A stretch of DNA of 64,000 nt, taken from positions 124,001-188,000 of the forward strand of contig JBBPYC010000082.1 of the NCBI GenBank assembly GCA_038200275.1, given 5' to 3'. Made by a program: the position numbers and the translations under genes. Positions 1 through 8,741 of this stretch are shown in pieces. How positions within the stretch are numbered: the stretch's first letter is position 1; each line of letters begins with the position of its first letter. The DNA is from JBBPYC01 sp038200275 (GTDB lineage Bacteria; Pseudomonadota; Gammaproteobacteria; Burkholderiales; Burkholderiaceae_C). The notes under the pieces are model-generated. The model was given only the letters and a program-made list of their open reading frames with translations. It made no database searches and was not told the origin of the DNA.

Positions 1-3000
1 CAAAGGACGATGCCGACGCGCTGCACGTTCGCCTCGCCGATGAAGCGGTTGCGCTCGATGCGACCGGCCCCGACGCGTACCTGAACGGTGCCCATCTGAT
101 CGAGGTGGCGCAGCGCACCGGCTGCGATGCAGTCCATCCTGGCTACGGCTTCCTGTCCGAGCGTGCCGACTTTGCGCAAGCGGTGCTTGACGCGGGGCTG
201 GTGTTCATCGGCCCGACACCCGAACAGCTCGCATTGTTCGGCGACAAGGCACAGGCGCGCGGACTGGCCGCGCGCTGCGGCGTGCCGTTGCTGCCTGGCA
301 GCGCAAGTGCCGTCACGCTGGAGCAGGCGCAAGCCTTCATGGCGGCGCTGCCGGCTGGTGCCGGCGTGATGCTCAAAGCGATCGGTGGCGGTGGCGGCCG
401 CGGCATGCGCGCGGTGCTGGATGCCGCTGACTTGCCGCAAGCCTTTGCGCGCTGCACCCAGGAAGCAAGCGCTGCGTTCGGCGTCGAAGGCGTTTATGTT
501 GAACGCCTGATGCCGCGTGCACGTCACCTCGAAGTGCAGATCGTGGGCGATGGCGCAGCCGTGATGAGCCTCGGCGAGCGCGAATGCACGCTGCAGCGCC
601 GGTTCCAGAAGCTCGTCGAGATCGCACCGAGTCCGACTCTGTCGCCGCGCCTGCGGGAAGCCATCACGGCCGCAGCGCTGACGATGGCGCGTGAGGTGCG
701 CTACTGCAATCTCGGCACCTTCGAGTTCCTGGTCGACGATGCACCGGACACCGACCTGCCGTTTGTCTTCATCGAAGCCAATCCACGGCTGCAGGTCGAG
801 CACACGGTGACCGAACAGGTCACGGGGCTCGACCTGGTGCGGCTACAACTCGGCATTGCAGCGGGTTGGTCACTAAGCGAGCTTGGCCTGGATCCCGCCG
901 CGCCGCCGCCGTCGCGCGGCTTCGCGATCCAGTGGCGCATCAACGCCGAGACGCTGCTGGCCGATGGGCGGACCAAAGCCTCGACTGGCCGCCTCACGCG
1001 CTTCGAGCTGCCGTCCGGCCCTGGCATTCGCGTGGACACGCACGGCTTCGCGGGCGCGGCGCCCTCACCGCACTTCGACACGTTGCTCGCCAAGCTGATC
1101 GTGCAGGTGCCGACCGATGGCGACGCGGGCTTTGCTGCCGCGGTGCGCCGTTCGCAGCGCGCGCTGGCCGAATGCCGGATCGAGGGCGTCGCCACCAACA
1201 TCGCGCTGCTGCGCGCGATCGCGGCAACGCCTGCGTTCGCAAGCCAGCAAGTGCATACGCGGCTGCTGGAGCAGCGGTTGCCGCAGTTGCTGGCAGCGGC
1301 CGAAGACCTGGCCGATGCGCAACCCGTGAATGCTACTGAATCTGTAGCTGGAAACGTCGATTCCGAAAGCGCTCTGCCCGGTTTTGACTCGGACATCCAG
1401 CCCCACTGGCTGCCCATTCGTGCGCCCATGGCCGCGCGCGTCGTGCAGCTCGATGCGGCCGTCGGCGACGTGCTCGCCAGCGGCGCTTCGATCGCCGTGG
1501 TTGAGGCGATGAAGATGCAGCACCTGCTGCTGGCCGACGCGCCTGGGCGCGTGGCGCTGCTGCGTGCGACGCCTGGCCAATATGTTGCGGAAGGCGACAC
1601 GCTGGCTTGGTTGGAGCCGGTCGCGCAAGACGCTGCGCCCGCTGCCGACCTCACCGCGCATGACCTCGACGCGATCCGGCCCGACCTGCAAAAGGTGATC
1701 GACCGCCACGCGTTCACGCTCGATCAGAACCGGCCACGTGCGATCAACAAGCGCCACGCACAAGGCGGCCGCAGCGCGCGCGAGAACATCGCCGACCTCT
1801 GCGACGAAGACAGTTTTCTCGAGTACGGCGCGTTGGCGATTGCCGCGCAGACCGCCCGCCGGAGCGTGGCCGACCTGATCGAAAACACGCCCGCCGACGG
1901 CATGGTGACCGGCACCGCAACCATCAACGCCGATGCATTCGGCGCCGAAGCCGCACGCTGCGCCGTGATGAGCTACGACTACACGGTGCTCGCCGGCACG
2001 CAAGGTTTCCGCAATCACGCGAAGACCGACCGACTGCTCGCACTGGCCCGTCAATCGAAGCTGCCGGTCGTGCTGTTCGCCGAGGGCGGCGGTGGCCGAC
2101 CAGGCGACACCGATGTGGCCATCGTCGCCGGCTTGCACGTGCACACCTTCGCTGCGTTTGCAAAGCTGAACGGCCACGTGCCCGTGGTCGGCATCGTGGC
2201 CGGCCGCTGCTTTGCAGGCAACGCGGCGCTGCTCGGCTGCTGCGACGCGATCATCGCGACCGCCAACAGCCAGATCGGCATGGGTGGCCCGGCGATGATC
2301 GAAGGCGGCGGCCTCGGCACGTTTGCGCCTGAGCAGATCGGCCCGAGCAACGTACAGCACGGCAACGGCGTAATCGATGTGCTGGTGCCCGACGAGACAG
2401 CGGCCGTTGCAGCAGCCAAACATTACCTGTCGTTCTTCCAGGGCCGCACACGGGATTGGCAGGCTGCAGACGCACGCCAGTTGCGTCACCTGGTGCCAGA
2501 GAACCGCTTGCGCGCCTACGACACACGGCTCGTCATGCAGGTGCTGGTCGACACCGATTCGCTGCTGCCGCTGCGCACCGGTTTCGGCCAAGGCATCCAC
2601 ATCGCGCTGGCGCGTATCGAAGGCCGTCCGGTCGGGCTGATCGCGAACAACCCGTTGCATCTGGGCGGCGCGATCGATGCCGATGCGGCCGACAAGGCCG
2701 CGCGCTTCATGCAACTCTGCAACGCGCACGGCTTGGCTATCGTGAGCTTGGTCGACACGCCCGGCTTCATGGTCGGGCCCGAGATCGAAACCAAGGCCCA
2801 GGTGCGCCACGTCAGTCGCATGTTCATCGCCGCTGCGCACCTGCGCGTGCCGTGCTTTGCCGTCGTGCTGCGCAAAGGCTACGGCCTCGGCGCGATGGCG
2901 ATGACGGCCGGCAGCTTTCATGCGCCGCACTTCACCGTGTCCTGGCCGACCGGCGAGTTCGGCGGCATGGGGCTCGAGGGCGCGGTGCGGCTCGGCTACA

Positions 3001-3221
3001 GAAAGGAACTCGAAGCGCTGCAGGCCGGGTCGGAACGCGACGCGCTGTACGACAAGCTGGTCGCCGAACACTATCAACGCGGCCATGCGATCCACATGGC
3101 GCAGACGCTGGAGATCGATGCGGTGATCGATCCCGCCGAAACCCGCCATTGGCTGGCGCGCGGGTTGGAGCGGGCGCCGGTGGCTACCGATACGGCAACG
3201 CGATTGGTAGATGTCTGGTAG
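1..3221 (+). CDS. single-chain biotin-dependent acyl-CoA carboxylase (biotin carboxylase + BCCP + carboxyltransferase), 5' partial
   Basis: The frame is open from base 3 and already reads biotin-carboxylase sequence, so the true start is left of the window. The GTG at 105 is internal. Three parts follow in order. The biotin carboxylase has the motifs HPGYGFLSE and GGGGGRGMRAV and the region FIEANPRLQVEHTVTEQVTG (to about 1260). The biotin carrier domain has EAMKMQ, with the acceptor Lys codon at 1512-1514. The carboxyltransferase runs from about 1680 to the end. ATP and bicarbonate carboxylate biotin, and the CT half passes CO2 to an acyl-CoA in the cytoplasm. This one-chain order resembles the long-chain acyl-CoA carboxylase type rather than the usual two-subunit propionyl- or methylcrotonyl-CoA enzymes. 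The substrate cannot be read from sequence. The linker before BCCP is made of a dispersed repeat (1332-1397). Confidence 0.93.
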   Translation, partial: KDDADALHVRLADEAVALDATGPDAYLNGAHLIEVAQRTGCDAVHPGYGFLSERADFAQAVLDAGLVFIGPTPEQLALFGDKAQARGLAARCGVPLLPGSASAVTLEQAQAFMAALPAGAGVMLKAIGGGGGRGMRAVLDAADLPQAFARCTQEASAAFGVEGVYVERLMPRARHLEVQIVGDGAAVMSLGERECTLQRRFQKLVEIAPSPTLSPRLREAITAAALTMAREVRYCNLGTFEFLVDDAPDTDLPFVFIEANPRLQVEHTVTEQVTGLDLVRLQLGIAAGWSLSELGLDPAAPPPSRGFAIQWRINAETLLADGRTKASTGRLTRFELPSGPGIRVDTHGFAGAAPSPHFDTLLAKLIVQVPTDGDAGFAAAVRRSQRALAECRIEGVATNIALLRAIAATPAFASQQVHTRLLEQRLPQLLAAAEDLADAQPVNATESVAGNVDSESALPGFDSDIQPHWLPIRAPMAARVVQLDAAVGDVLASGASIAVVEAMKMQHLLLADAPGRVALLRATPGQYVAEGDTLAWLEPVAQDAAPAADLTAHDLDAIRPDLQKVIDRHAFTLDQNRPRAINKRHAQGGRSARENIADLCDEDSFLEYGALAIAAQTARRSVADLIENTPADGMVTGTATINADAFGAEAARCAVMSYDYTVLAGTQGFRNHAKTDRLLALARQSKLPVVLFAEGGGGRPGDTDVAIVAGLHVHTFAAFAKLNGHVPVVGIVAGRCFAGNAALLGCCDAIIATANSQIGMGGPAMIEGGGLGTFAPEQIGPSNVQHGNGVIDVLVPDETAAVAAAKHYLSFFQGRTRDWQAADARQLRHLVPENRLRAYDTRLVMQVLVDTDSLLPLRTGFGQGIHIALARIEGRPVGLIANNPLHLGGAIDADAADKAARFMQLCNAHGLAIVSLVDTPGFMVGPEIETKAQVRHVSRMFIAAAHLRVPCFAVVLRKGYGLGAMAMTAGSFHAPHFTVSWPTGEFGGMGLEGAVRLGYRKELEALQAGSERDALYDKLVAEHYQRGHAIHMAQTLEIDAVIDPAETRHWLARGLERAPVATDTATRLVDVW
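1332..1397 (+). repeat. dispersed 66-bp element, copy A (inside the carboxylase gene)
   Basis: The copy fits the pattern GCTAY-N7-RTAGC-N14-CCNNAAGCGCTY-N8-TTTGA seen at four other places in the window. Here it reads GCTAC, seven bases, GTAGC, fourteen bases, CCGAAAGCGCTC, eight bases, TTTGACT. It starts on a codon boundary and is exactly 22 codons long with no stop. It forms the linker between the biotin carboxylase and BCCP domains, encoding a segment ending GFDSDI. Its phase matches copy E in tlyA. Confidence 0.72.
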
Positions 3222-3334
3222 CTGAACAACGCGCCCCTTGCAGCTTCCAGAAAAGCCAGCCGACAGCGGCCTGAAGCCGTTCGATGGCTTCGAACCCTTG
3301 CAACATCCGAACCTGCACACGGCCAAACCAGTCC

Positions 3335-3766
3335 ATGAATATCCGTGCATTTCAGGAACCCGATGAACCCCAAGTGATCGCGCTTTGGGATGCGTGCGGT
3401 CTCCTCCGCTCCTGGAACAACCCCCATGCGGACATTGCCAGAAAGTTGACCGTTCAGCGCGAGTGGTTCCTGGTGGGCTGCCATGGAGCAACGCTGATTG
3501 CCAGCGCGATGGCCGGCTTCGATGGGCATCGCGGCTGGATCAATTATCTGGCGGTGGCACCGTCCCACCGGTTGCAAGGACACGCGGCGGCCATGATGCG
3601 GCACGTCCAAGCGCTGTTGCTGGCAGCGGGTTGTCCGAAGCTCAATCTTCAAGTTCGCACCGGCAACCACGACGCGATCGCGTTCTACCAAAGCATGGGC
3701 TATCTGCAGGAAGAAGTGGTCAGCTACGGCAAACGGCTTGTGGTGGACACACCTTCCGAGCACTGA
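3335..3766 (+). CDS. GNAT acetyltransferase, YpeA-like
   Basis: The protein has 143 residues and a GNAT fold. The N-terminus MNIRAFQEPDEPQVIALWD, the block LLRSWNNPHADIARKL, the region GFDGHRGWINYLAVAPSHR and a final YGKRL closely follow the E. coli YpeA family. It should use acetyl-CoA to acetylate an unknown amine. The acetyl-CoA loop (HRLQGHAAAMM) is degenerate compared with the usual QxxGxG/A. The ATG at 3335 is preferred over an upstream in-frame TTG at 3284 because homology begins there. It stands alone between the carboxylase and the sodium channel on the other strand. Confidence 0.82.
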   Translation: MNIRAFQEPDEPQVIALWDACGLLRSWNNPHADIARKLTVQREWFLVGCHGATLIASAMAGFDGHRGWINYLAVAPSHRLQGHAAAMMRHVQALLLAAGCPKLNLQVRTGNHDAIAFYQSMGYLQEEVVSYGKRLVVDTPSEH

Positions 3767-3824
3767 CCGCCGCGCGGTGCCGCGCAGGGCACCGTGCGCT
3801 CCAAGCAGCGTCTGCTCGCTTGTG

Positions 3825-4751
3825 TCAAGGCCACGTTGGTCCGTTCGGACTTCGGCGTGCAAGCGCGTTCGGCTGCACCTGCTGCAACGCTGCCACCTCA
3901 CCCCGCAACGCACGCAGCTCCAGCATCAGGTCCGCCATCGTCGGCTCCGTGGATGGCGTGCCGGCCGTGCCATCGGCAATCGCCTGCGCCGTCTGCTTTT
4001 TTTCGTCCGCCTCGCGAAACGTTTGCATCGCGCCCACGATCACACCGATGAACAGGTTCAGCATCGTGAAGGTGGCGATCAGGATGAACACGATGAAGAA
4101 CAACCACGCATACGGGTGCTGCTCCATCACCGGCCGCACGATGCCCATCGACCAGCTCTCGAGCGTCATGACCTGAAACAACGTGTAGAGAGAGCGGCCC
4201 AGGCCGCCGAACCATTCGGGGAAATCGGCGCCAAACAGATTCGTCGCGATCACCGCCATCACGTAGAAGATCAGCCCCATCACCGCGCCGATTGAAGCCA
4301 GTCCGGGGATCGCGCCGAGCAGGCCGCCCACCACTTGCCTCATCGACGGCACGATTGTCAGGATGCGCAGCACCCTCAACACGCGCAGCGCCCGCAGCAC
4401 GGCGAACGGGCCGCTCGCCGGCACCAGCGCGATGGCAACCACGACGAAGTCAAACACGCCCCACGGATTGCGGAAGAACGCGCCGCGCAGCACCGCGATG
4501 CGCGCCGCGATCTCGATCACGAACATTGCGAGGATCGCGTGGTCTACCGTCTGCAGCACACTGCCCCAACGCGCCACCACGGCAACAGAGGTCTGCAGCC
4601 CCAGGATGACTGCGTTGAGGACGATCAGTGCAAGCACCGTGTGCTGCACAGCCGGCATGGCCAGCCAGACCGACAAGCGCACGCGCCAGTTGCTGGTCGG
4701 ACGTGGCGCATGGTTGGGTGGATCGGACGGTGAAGACTCGGTGAATGGCAT
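3825..4751 (-). CDS. bacterial voltage-gated sodium channel (BacNav / NavAb type)
   Basis: This is a homotetrameric ion channel subunit of about 308 residues. It has six membrane segments. The S4 voltage sensor LRALRVLRVLRILTIV (about residues 119-134) carries Arg at every third position. The selectivity filter TLESWSM (about 196-202) is identical to that of NavAb. The filter is followed by GIVRP and a pore helix rich in hydrophobic residues, ending in TMLNLFIGVIVGAM. The C-terminal tail has heptad-like LMLELRALRGEVAALQQ, consistent with the four-helix coiled coil of the family. ATG 4751 is chosen; an in-frame TTG at 4805 would add 18 residues with no homology. It is not part of an operon. 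The assignment is strong; its physiological role in this organism is unknown. Confidence 0.93.
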   Translation of the reverse strand: MPFTESSPSDPPNHAPRPTSNWRVRLSVWLAMPAVQHTVLALIVLNAVILGLQTSVAVVARWGSVLQTVDHAILAMFVIEIAARIAVLRGAFFRNPWGVFDFVVVAIALVPASGPFAVLRALRVLRVLRILTIVPSMRQVVGGLLGAIPGLASIGAVMGLIFYVMAVIATNLFGADFPEWFGGLGRSLYTLFQVMTLESWSMGIVRPVMEQHPYAWLFFIVFILIATFTMLNLFIGVIVGAMQTFREADEKKQTAQAIADGTAGTPSTEPTMADLMLELRALRGEVAALQQVQPNALARRSPNGPTWP

Positions 4752-4911
4752 GGCGCGAGGTGCGGTGGCAAAGCGGCGCAGATTAACCGAGCGACTGGCT
4801 TCCAAAACCTCGAAATGCCGCTTGAATCGTTCGTAAAAACCGAAACGCGACGTGGTGGCGTAGGCAACCCTGGCTGCTCTGAATGCGAGGGCTCGACGGC
4901 ATCGAGCCTAC

Positions 4912-4956
4912 GCTGACCGAGGCAGACCGAGGCAGACCGAGGCAGACCGAGGCAGA
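4912..4956. repeat. 10-bp tandem repeat
   Basis: Three perfect copies of GGCAGACCGA lie at 4921-4950, flanked by a partial copy on each side (GCTGACCGA before, GGCAGA after). The repeat lies just past the stop codon of the ThDP enzyme gene and downstream of no other gene on that strand. It is a likely slippage-prone microsatellite. Confidence 0.9.
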
Positions 4957-4960
4957 GTTG

Positions 4961-6514
4961 TCAGATCACCACTTCGATCAGATACGGCCCCTCACTCTTC
5001 AGCCCGCGCTGCAACTGCGCGGCCAGATCCTCCAAGGTCGTCGCGCGCCCGGACTCGACTCCCATCCCGCGTGCCAACGCGCACCAGTCGAGGTCTGGTC
5101 GGTCCAGCGTCAGCATGTCGGTTGCACGCTGGCCTGGCTCGCCGGCGCCGACGCTTTGCAGTTCGCCGCGCAGGATTTTGTAGGACCGGTTTGCAAAGAT
5201 CAGCACGGTCACGTCGAGGCTCTCCCGTGCCATCGTCCAGAGCGCTTGCAGGGTGTACATGCCGCTGCCGTCGCCTTCGAGTGAGATGACCTTTCGGTCC
5301 GGTGCAGCGATCGCGGCACCCATCGCGGCCGGCAGGCCGAAGCCGATCGCACCGCCCATGATGTTGAGCCAATCGTGCGGCGCAGCGCCGGTGGTGGACG
5401 CTTCGAACGCGCGGCCGGTGGTAATCGATTCGTCAACGACGATCGCGTGTTCGGGCAGGCCGGCGGCCAGCACGGCCGCAATACCTTCGTTGGTGATCAC
5501 GCCGGTGGCGGGCGTGTCGGGCGCCGCGCGTTCGGCGACGTGTGCCGGCGGCGTGTGGCGCGCATCCAGCGCATCGGCCAGGGCTTCGAGGGCGCCTTCG
5601 ATGTCGTGTTCCACCCGTGCCAGGCCGATGAACCCGCAGCCGGCCGGCGCGAGCAGGCCGGGCTTGCCCGGGTAGGCGAAGAACGCGACCGGTGCGCGGG
5701 CGCCGGCCAGCACGATCTGCTCCAGCCCGGCCAGCACCGGCAGCGCGGCGTCGATCGCATACGGCAGCCGCTTGGCGACCACGCGGCCGGCGCCGCGTTC
5801 GTTGCGTGGGTTCACGTATTCGCTGAGCAGCCGGCAGCCAGTCCTGGCCGCGATGCGCCCGGCCCATTCCAGTGCCCGGCCCTGCACACCGACGCCGCCG
5901 AGCAGCAACGCCGCTTTGGCACCACCGCCTTTGAGCGCTCGCGCAGCGGCCTCAATGGCCTCCGCGTCCACCGCCATCCGGGGTGCAGGCGCACGCGCTT
6001 GCGCCGGGCCGGCGGACTCGTTCCATGCGGTGTCGGCCGGCAAGATCAGCGTGGCGATCTTGCCCGGCGCACTGCGCGCCACGCTGACCGCGCATGCGCC
6101 ATCGGCCGCCACATCGAGCGCAGAGGCCGAAGTTCGCACCCAGTCCGACACCGGCCGCGCGATGCTCTCGATGTCGGATGCCAGCGGCGGATCGTGCCGA
6201 ATGTGATAGGTCGCGTGTTCGCCGACGATGTTCACGATGCCACTGCGCGCGCGCCTGGCGTTGTGCAGGTTCGCTACGCCGTTGCCCAGGCCCGGGCCCA
6301 GATGCAGCAACGTTGCGGCCGGCTTGTTGGCCATGCGCCAGTAGCCGTCGGCGGCACCGGTCACCACGCCCTCGAACAGGCCGAGCACGCAACGCATGCC
6401 CGCCACCTTGTCGAGCGCGGCGACGAAGTGCATCTCCGACGTGCCGGGGTTCGTGAAGCAGACGTCGACGTCGGCGTCGACCAGTGTGTGCACCAGGCTT
6501 TCGGCTCCATTCAT
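4961..6514 (-). CDS. thiamine diphosphate-dependent enzyme, acetolactate synthase large subunit-like
   Basis: A 517-residue protein of the ThDP decarboxylase/synthase family, cytoplasmic. The N-terminal pyrimidine-binding domain holds the conserved Glu in FEGVVTGAADGYWRM. The C-terminal domain holds the ThDP/Mg motif GDGSGMYTLQALW, with the partner Asn about 27 residues on (FANRSY). The short spacer domain and the N-terminus (CFTNPGTSEMHFVAALD) resemble the group annotated as acetolactate synthase large subunits that lack a small subunit, and also benzoylformate decarboxylases. No ilvN-like gene is nearby, so a role in branched-chain amino acid synthesis is unlikely. The substrate is not predictable. 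The ATG start at 6514 matches the family. Confidence 0.85.
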   Translation of the reverse strand: MNGAESLVHTLVDADVDVCFTNPGTSEMHFVAALDKVAGMRCVLGLFEGVVTGAADGYWRMANKPAATLLHLGPGLGNGVANLHNARRARSGIVNIVGEHATYHIRHDPPLASDIESIARPVSDWVRTSASALDVAADGACAVSVARSAPGKIATLILPADTAWNESAGPAQARAPAPRMAVDAEAIEAAARALKGGGAKAALLLGGVGVQGRALEWAGRIAARTGCRLLSEYVNPRNERGAGRVVAKRLPYAIDAALPVLAGLEQIVLAGARAPVAFFAYPGKPGLLAPAGCGFIGLARVEHDIEGALEALADALDARHTPPAHVAERAAPDTPATGVITNEGIAAVLAAGLPEHAIVVDESITTGRAFEASTTGAAPHDWLNIMGGAIGFGLPAAMGAAIAAPDRKVISLEGDGSGMYTLQALWTMARESLDVTVLIFANRSYKILRGELQSVGAGEPGQRATDMLTLDRPDLDWCALARGMGVESGRATTLEDLAAQLQRGLKSEGPYLIEVVI

Positions 6515-6708
6515 TGAAACAATCCTTTGCTTTTTTGTTGCGGAAATTTTGCGGCAGACGGCGCGAATGCATTCAAGCTTCGGCCCCGCCGTCCTTTTTA
6601 CAATGCCCCACGATCAGACTGCGGAACCATCGCCTCATTGCTGTCGCGACGCTGACTTGGCTGCACCCATCGCACCTACTCGATTTCACTTGATCGCTTT
6701 ATCCCAAT

Positions 6709-7152
6709 ATGAATTCTCATTTGCCCGGCCTGCTCATTGCCATGCTGCTGTGCTGCAACAGCGCATGGTCAGCCAACGCGCCGGGAAGCGCCCCGAGCAC
6801 GGGAGCGCCGCCGACGCGGCTGCAGCATTGTCAGCAAGAGGTGAACGATCGAAGCGGCGACGCACGCAAGCGCGCGTTGCGCGATTGCCTGATGCGTCGC
6901 AATGAGGGCGAAGCGGGTGTGATGGCCGATTGCCGGCGCCAGCTGCGCATCGGCGGCGGTCAGACCTCTGCAGCCCAGCAGCTGCAGTTGCGCGATTGCG
7001 AAACGCGCGCGCTCGCGGTGCCCAGCCAGCAGTTGCCGCGGCGCCCAGCGCCCCGCATTGCACCGCCAGCGCCTTCGGCGGCCCCCTCGGGTTTGTCGCC
7101 CCGCGTGGTCGTTCCCAGCCGCTCGTCAGGGCCAACGCGGGAAGGCGCTTGA
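6709..7152 (+). CDS. small secreted protein with PsiF-like cysteine repeats
   Basis: A protein of 147 residues. A signal peptide (MNSHLPGLLIAMLLCCNSAWSA) is followed by two short units, each with paired cysteines: C-x19-C (CQQEVNDRSGDARKRALRDC) and a second pair starting MADCRRQL. This pattern is like the PsiF repeat of small periplasmic proteins, but the match is weak. The C-terminal third is Pro/Ala/Arg rich and probably unstructured. The start ATG lies 195 bp from the divergent ThDP gene. The function is unknown. Repeat copy B begins 11 bp after its stop. Confidence 0.6.
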   Translation: MNSHLPGLLIAMLLCCNSAWSANAPGSAPSTGAPPTRLQHCQQEVNDRSGDARKRALRDCLMRRNEGEAGVMADCRRQLRIGGGQTSAAQQLQLRDCETRALAVPSQQLPRRPAPRIAPPAPSAAPSGLSPRVVVPSRSSGPTREGA

Positions 7153-7162
7153 GTGCTTGCCT

Positions 7163-7228
7163 GCTACGCTAACCATAGCTTCAAACGACCATTCCATAAG
7201 CGCTTCAGCCGCATTTGATGTGAAATCG
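7163..7228 (+). repeat. dispersed 66-bp element, copy B (upstream of mpl)
   Basis: GCTAC, seven bases, ATAGC, fourteen bases, CCATAAGCGCTT, eight bases, then TTTGATGTGAAATC. The spacing is the same as in the other copies, and the central block is identical to copy E. It fills most of the gap between the small secreted protein gene and mpl. Confidence 0.78.
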
Positions 7229-7247
7229 GCAAACTAGAATCCGCCCA

Positions 7248-8621
7248 ATGCATATTCACATCCTCGGCATCTGCGGCACCTTCATGGGCGGGCTGGCTGC
7301 GCTGGCACGCGCTGCCGGGCACCACGTGACGGGCTGCGATGCGGGCGTCTACCCACCGATGAGCGATCAGTTGCGCGCACTCGGCATCGACCTGATCGAG
7401 GGGTTTGCAGTCGACCAACTGGCGCTCAAGCCCGATCTCTTCGTGGTCGGCAACGTGGTGTCGCGGGCGCGGCTTTCGGGTGGCACAGCAAAATTTCCGC
7501 TGATGGAAGCGGTGCTCGACGCCGGCCTGCCCTACACCAGTGGCCCGCAATGGCTGGCCGAGCATGTGCTGCAAGGCCGGCATGTGCTGGCCGTGGCCGG
7601 CACGCACGGCAAGACCACCACCACGTCGATGCTGGCCTGGCTGCTCGACCAGGCCGGGCTCGCGCCGGGCTTTCTGGTGGGCGGCGTGCCGCTCGACTTC
7701 GGCGTTTCGGCGCGGCTGGGGTCAGGCAATTGCTTCGTGATCGAAGCCGATGAATACGACACCGCATTTTTCGACAAACGCAGCAAGTTCGTGCATTACC
7801 GGCCGCGCACTGCGGTGCTGAACAACCTTGAGTTCGACCACGCCGACATCTTCGATGACTTGGCCGCAATCGAGCGGCAGTTTCAGCACCTGCTGCGCAC
7901 GGTGCCGTCCACCGGCCGGGTGATCGTGAACGGCACGCAGAACAGCCTCGCGCGCGTGCTGCAGGCCGGTTGCTGGAGCGAGCAGCGCACGTTCGGCGGC
8001 TTGGGCTGTGACTTCACAGCAGAAGGCACGGCAACCCACTTTGACGTGCTGGAGTGCGGCGAACGCACAGCGACCGTCGATTGGCAATTGAACGGCGTGC
8101 ACAACCAGCACAACGCCCTCGCAGCGATTGCCGCCGCGCAGCACGTGGGCGTGGCGCCGGCCGATGCAGCTCGTGCGTTGGGCCGTTTCCAGAACGTCAA
8201 GCGCCGCATGGAGCGCATCGGCACCGCTGGCGGCGTGACGGTGTACGACGACTTCGCGCACCACCCGACCGCGATCCACACCACGCTGGCGGGGCTGCGG
8301 GCCACGCTGGATTCGGACAGCCGCATCCTCGCGGTGTTCGAGCCACGCAGCAACACGATGAAGCTCGGTGCGATGGCGGCGCTGCTGCCCGACAGTCTGG
8401 CGCCGGCCGATTTGTCGTTTTGCTACGCGGCCGGGCTGGGCTGGGATGCGCAGGCGGCGTTGACCAGCCTGGGCGCACGCGCGGTGGTGGAGACCGACAT
8501 CGATGCGCTGGTTCGGCAGGTCGTGCAGGCAGCGCGTGCCGGTGATCAAGTGGTCTGCATGAGCAACGGATCGTTCGCCGGCGTGCATCAGAAGCTGCTG
8601 GCTGCGCTGGCGGCTCGCTAG
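7248..8621 (+). CDS. mpl: UDP-N-acetylmuramate:L-alanyl-gamma-D-glutamyl-meso-diaminopimelate ligase
   Basis: A 457-residue Mur ligase. It joins the tripeptide released from old murein directly to UDP-MurNAc, returning it to peptidoglycan synthesis in the cytoplasm. The N-terminal Rossmann part opens MHIHILGICGTFMGGLA, which is typical of Mpl rather than MurC. The ATP loop GTHGKTTTT starts at residue 118. The middle domain contains EADEYDTAFFDKRSK, and the C-terminal part has DDFAHHPTAI and FEPRSNTMK. The length is normal. anmK, another murein recycling gene, is at 56 kb. The gene stands alone; copy B of the dispersed repeat lies in its 5' gap. Confidence 0.96.
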   Translation: MHIHILGICGTFMGGLAALARAAGHHVTGCDAGVYPPMSDQLRALGIDLIEGFAVDQLALKPDLFVVGNVVSRARLSGGTAKFPLMEAVLDAGLPYTSGPQWLAEHVLQGRHVLAVAGTHGKTTTTSMLAWLLDQAGLAPGFLVGGVPLDFGVSARLGSGNCFVIEADEYDTAFFDKRSKFVHYRPRTAVLNNLEFDHADIFDDLAAIERQFQHLLRTVPSTGRVIVNGTQNSLARVLQAGCWSEQRTFGGLGCDFTAEGTATHFDVLECGERTATVDWQLNGVHNQHNALAAIAAAQHVGVAPADAARALGRFQNVKRRMERIGTAGGVTVYDDFAHHPTAIHTTLAGLRATLDSDSRILAVFEPRSNTMKLGAMAALLPDSLAPADLSFCYAAGLGWDAQAALTSLGARAVVETDIDALVRQVVQAARAGDQVVCMSNGSFAGVHQKLLAALAAR

Positions 8622-8741
8622 CGGCTTGCAAAACCCGTAAGGCGGCGCTGGCGTTCTACCGGTTGGTAGACTGCCCCCAACCCCTGCGCAGACGCTGCGC
8701 ACTCCTTTGTTTTGCTCTCCAATCACACCGCTTTGTCCACG

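Noticed and set aside
3219..3290. GTAGC after the carboxylase stop as another element copy
   Set aside because: The central AAGCGCTT-like block and the left arm do not fit.
1065..3491. 808-residue open frame on the minus strand
   Set aside because: It is antisense to the carboxylase gene, shows no homology and has a His/Arg/Gln-rich composition typical of high-GC shadow frames.
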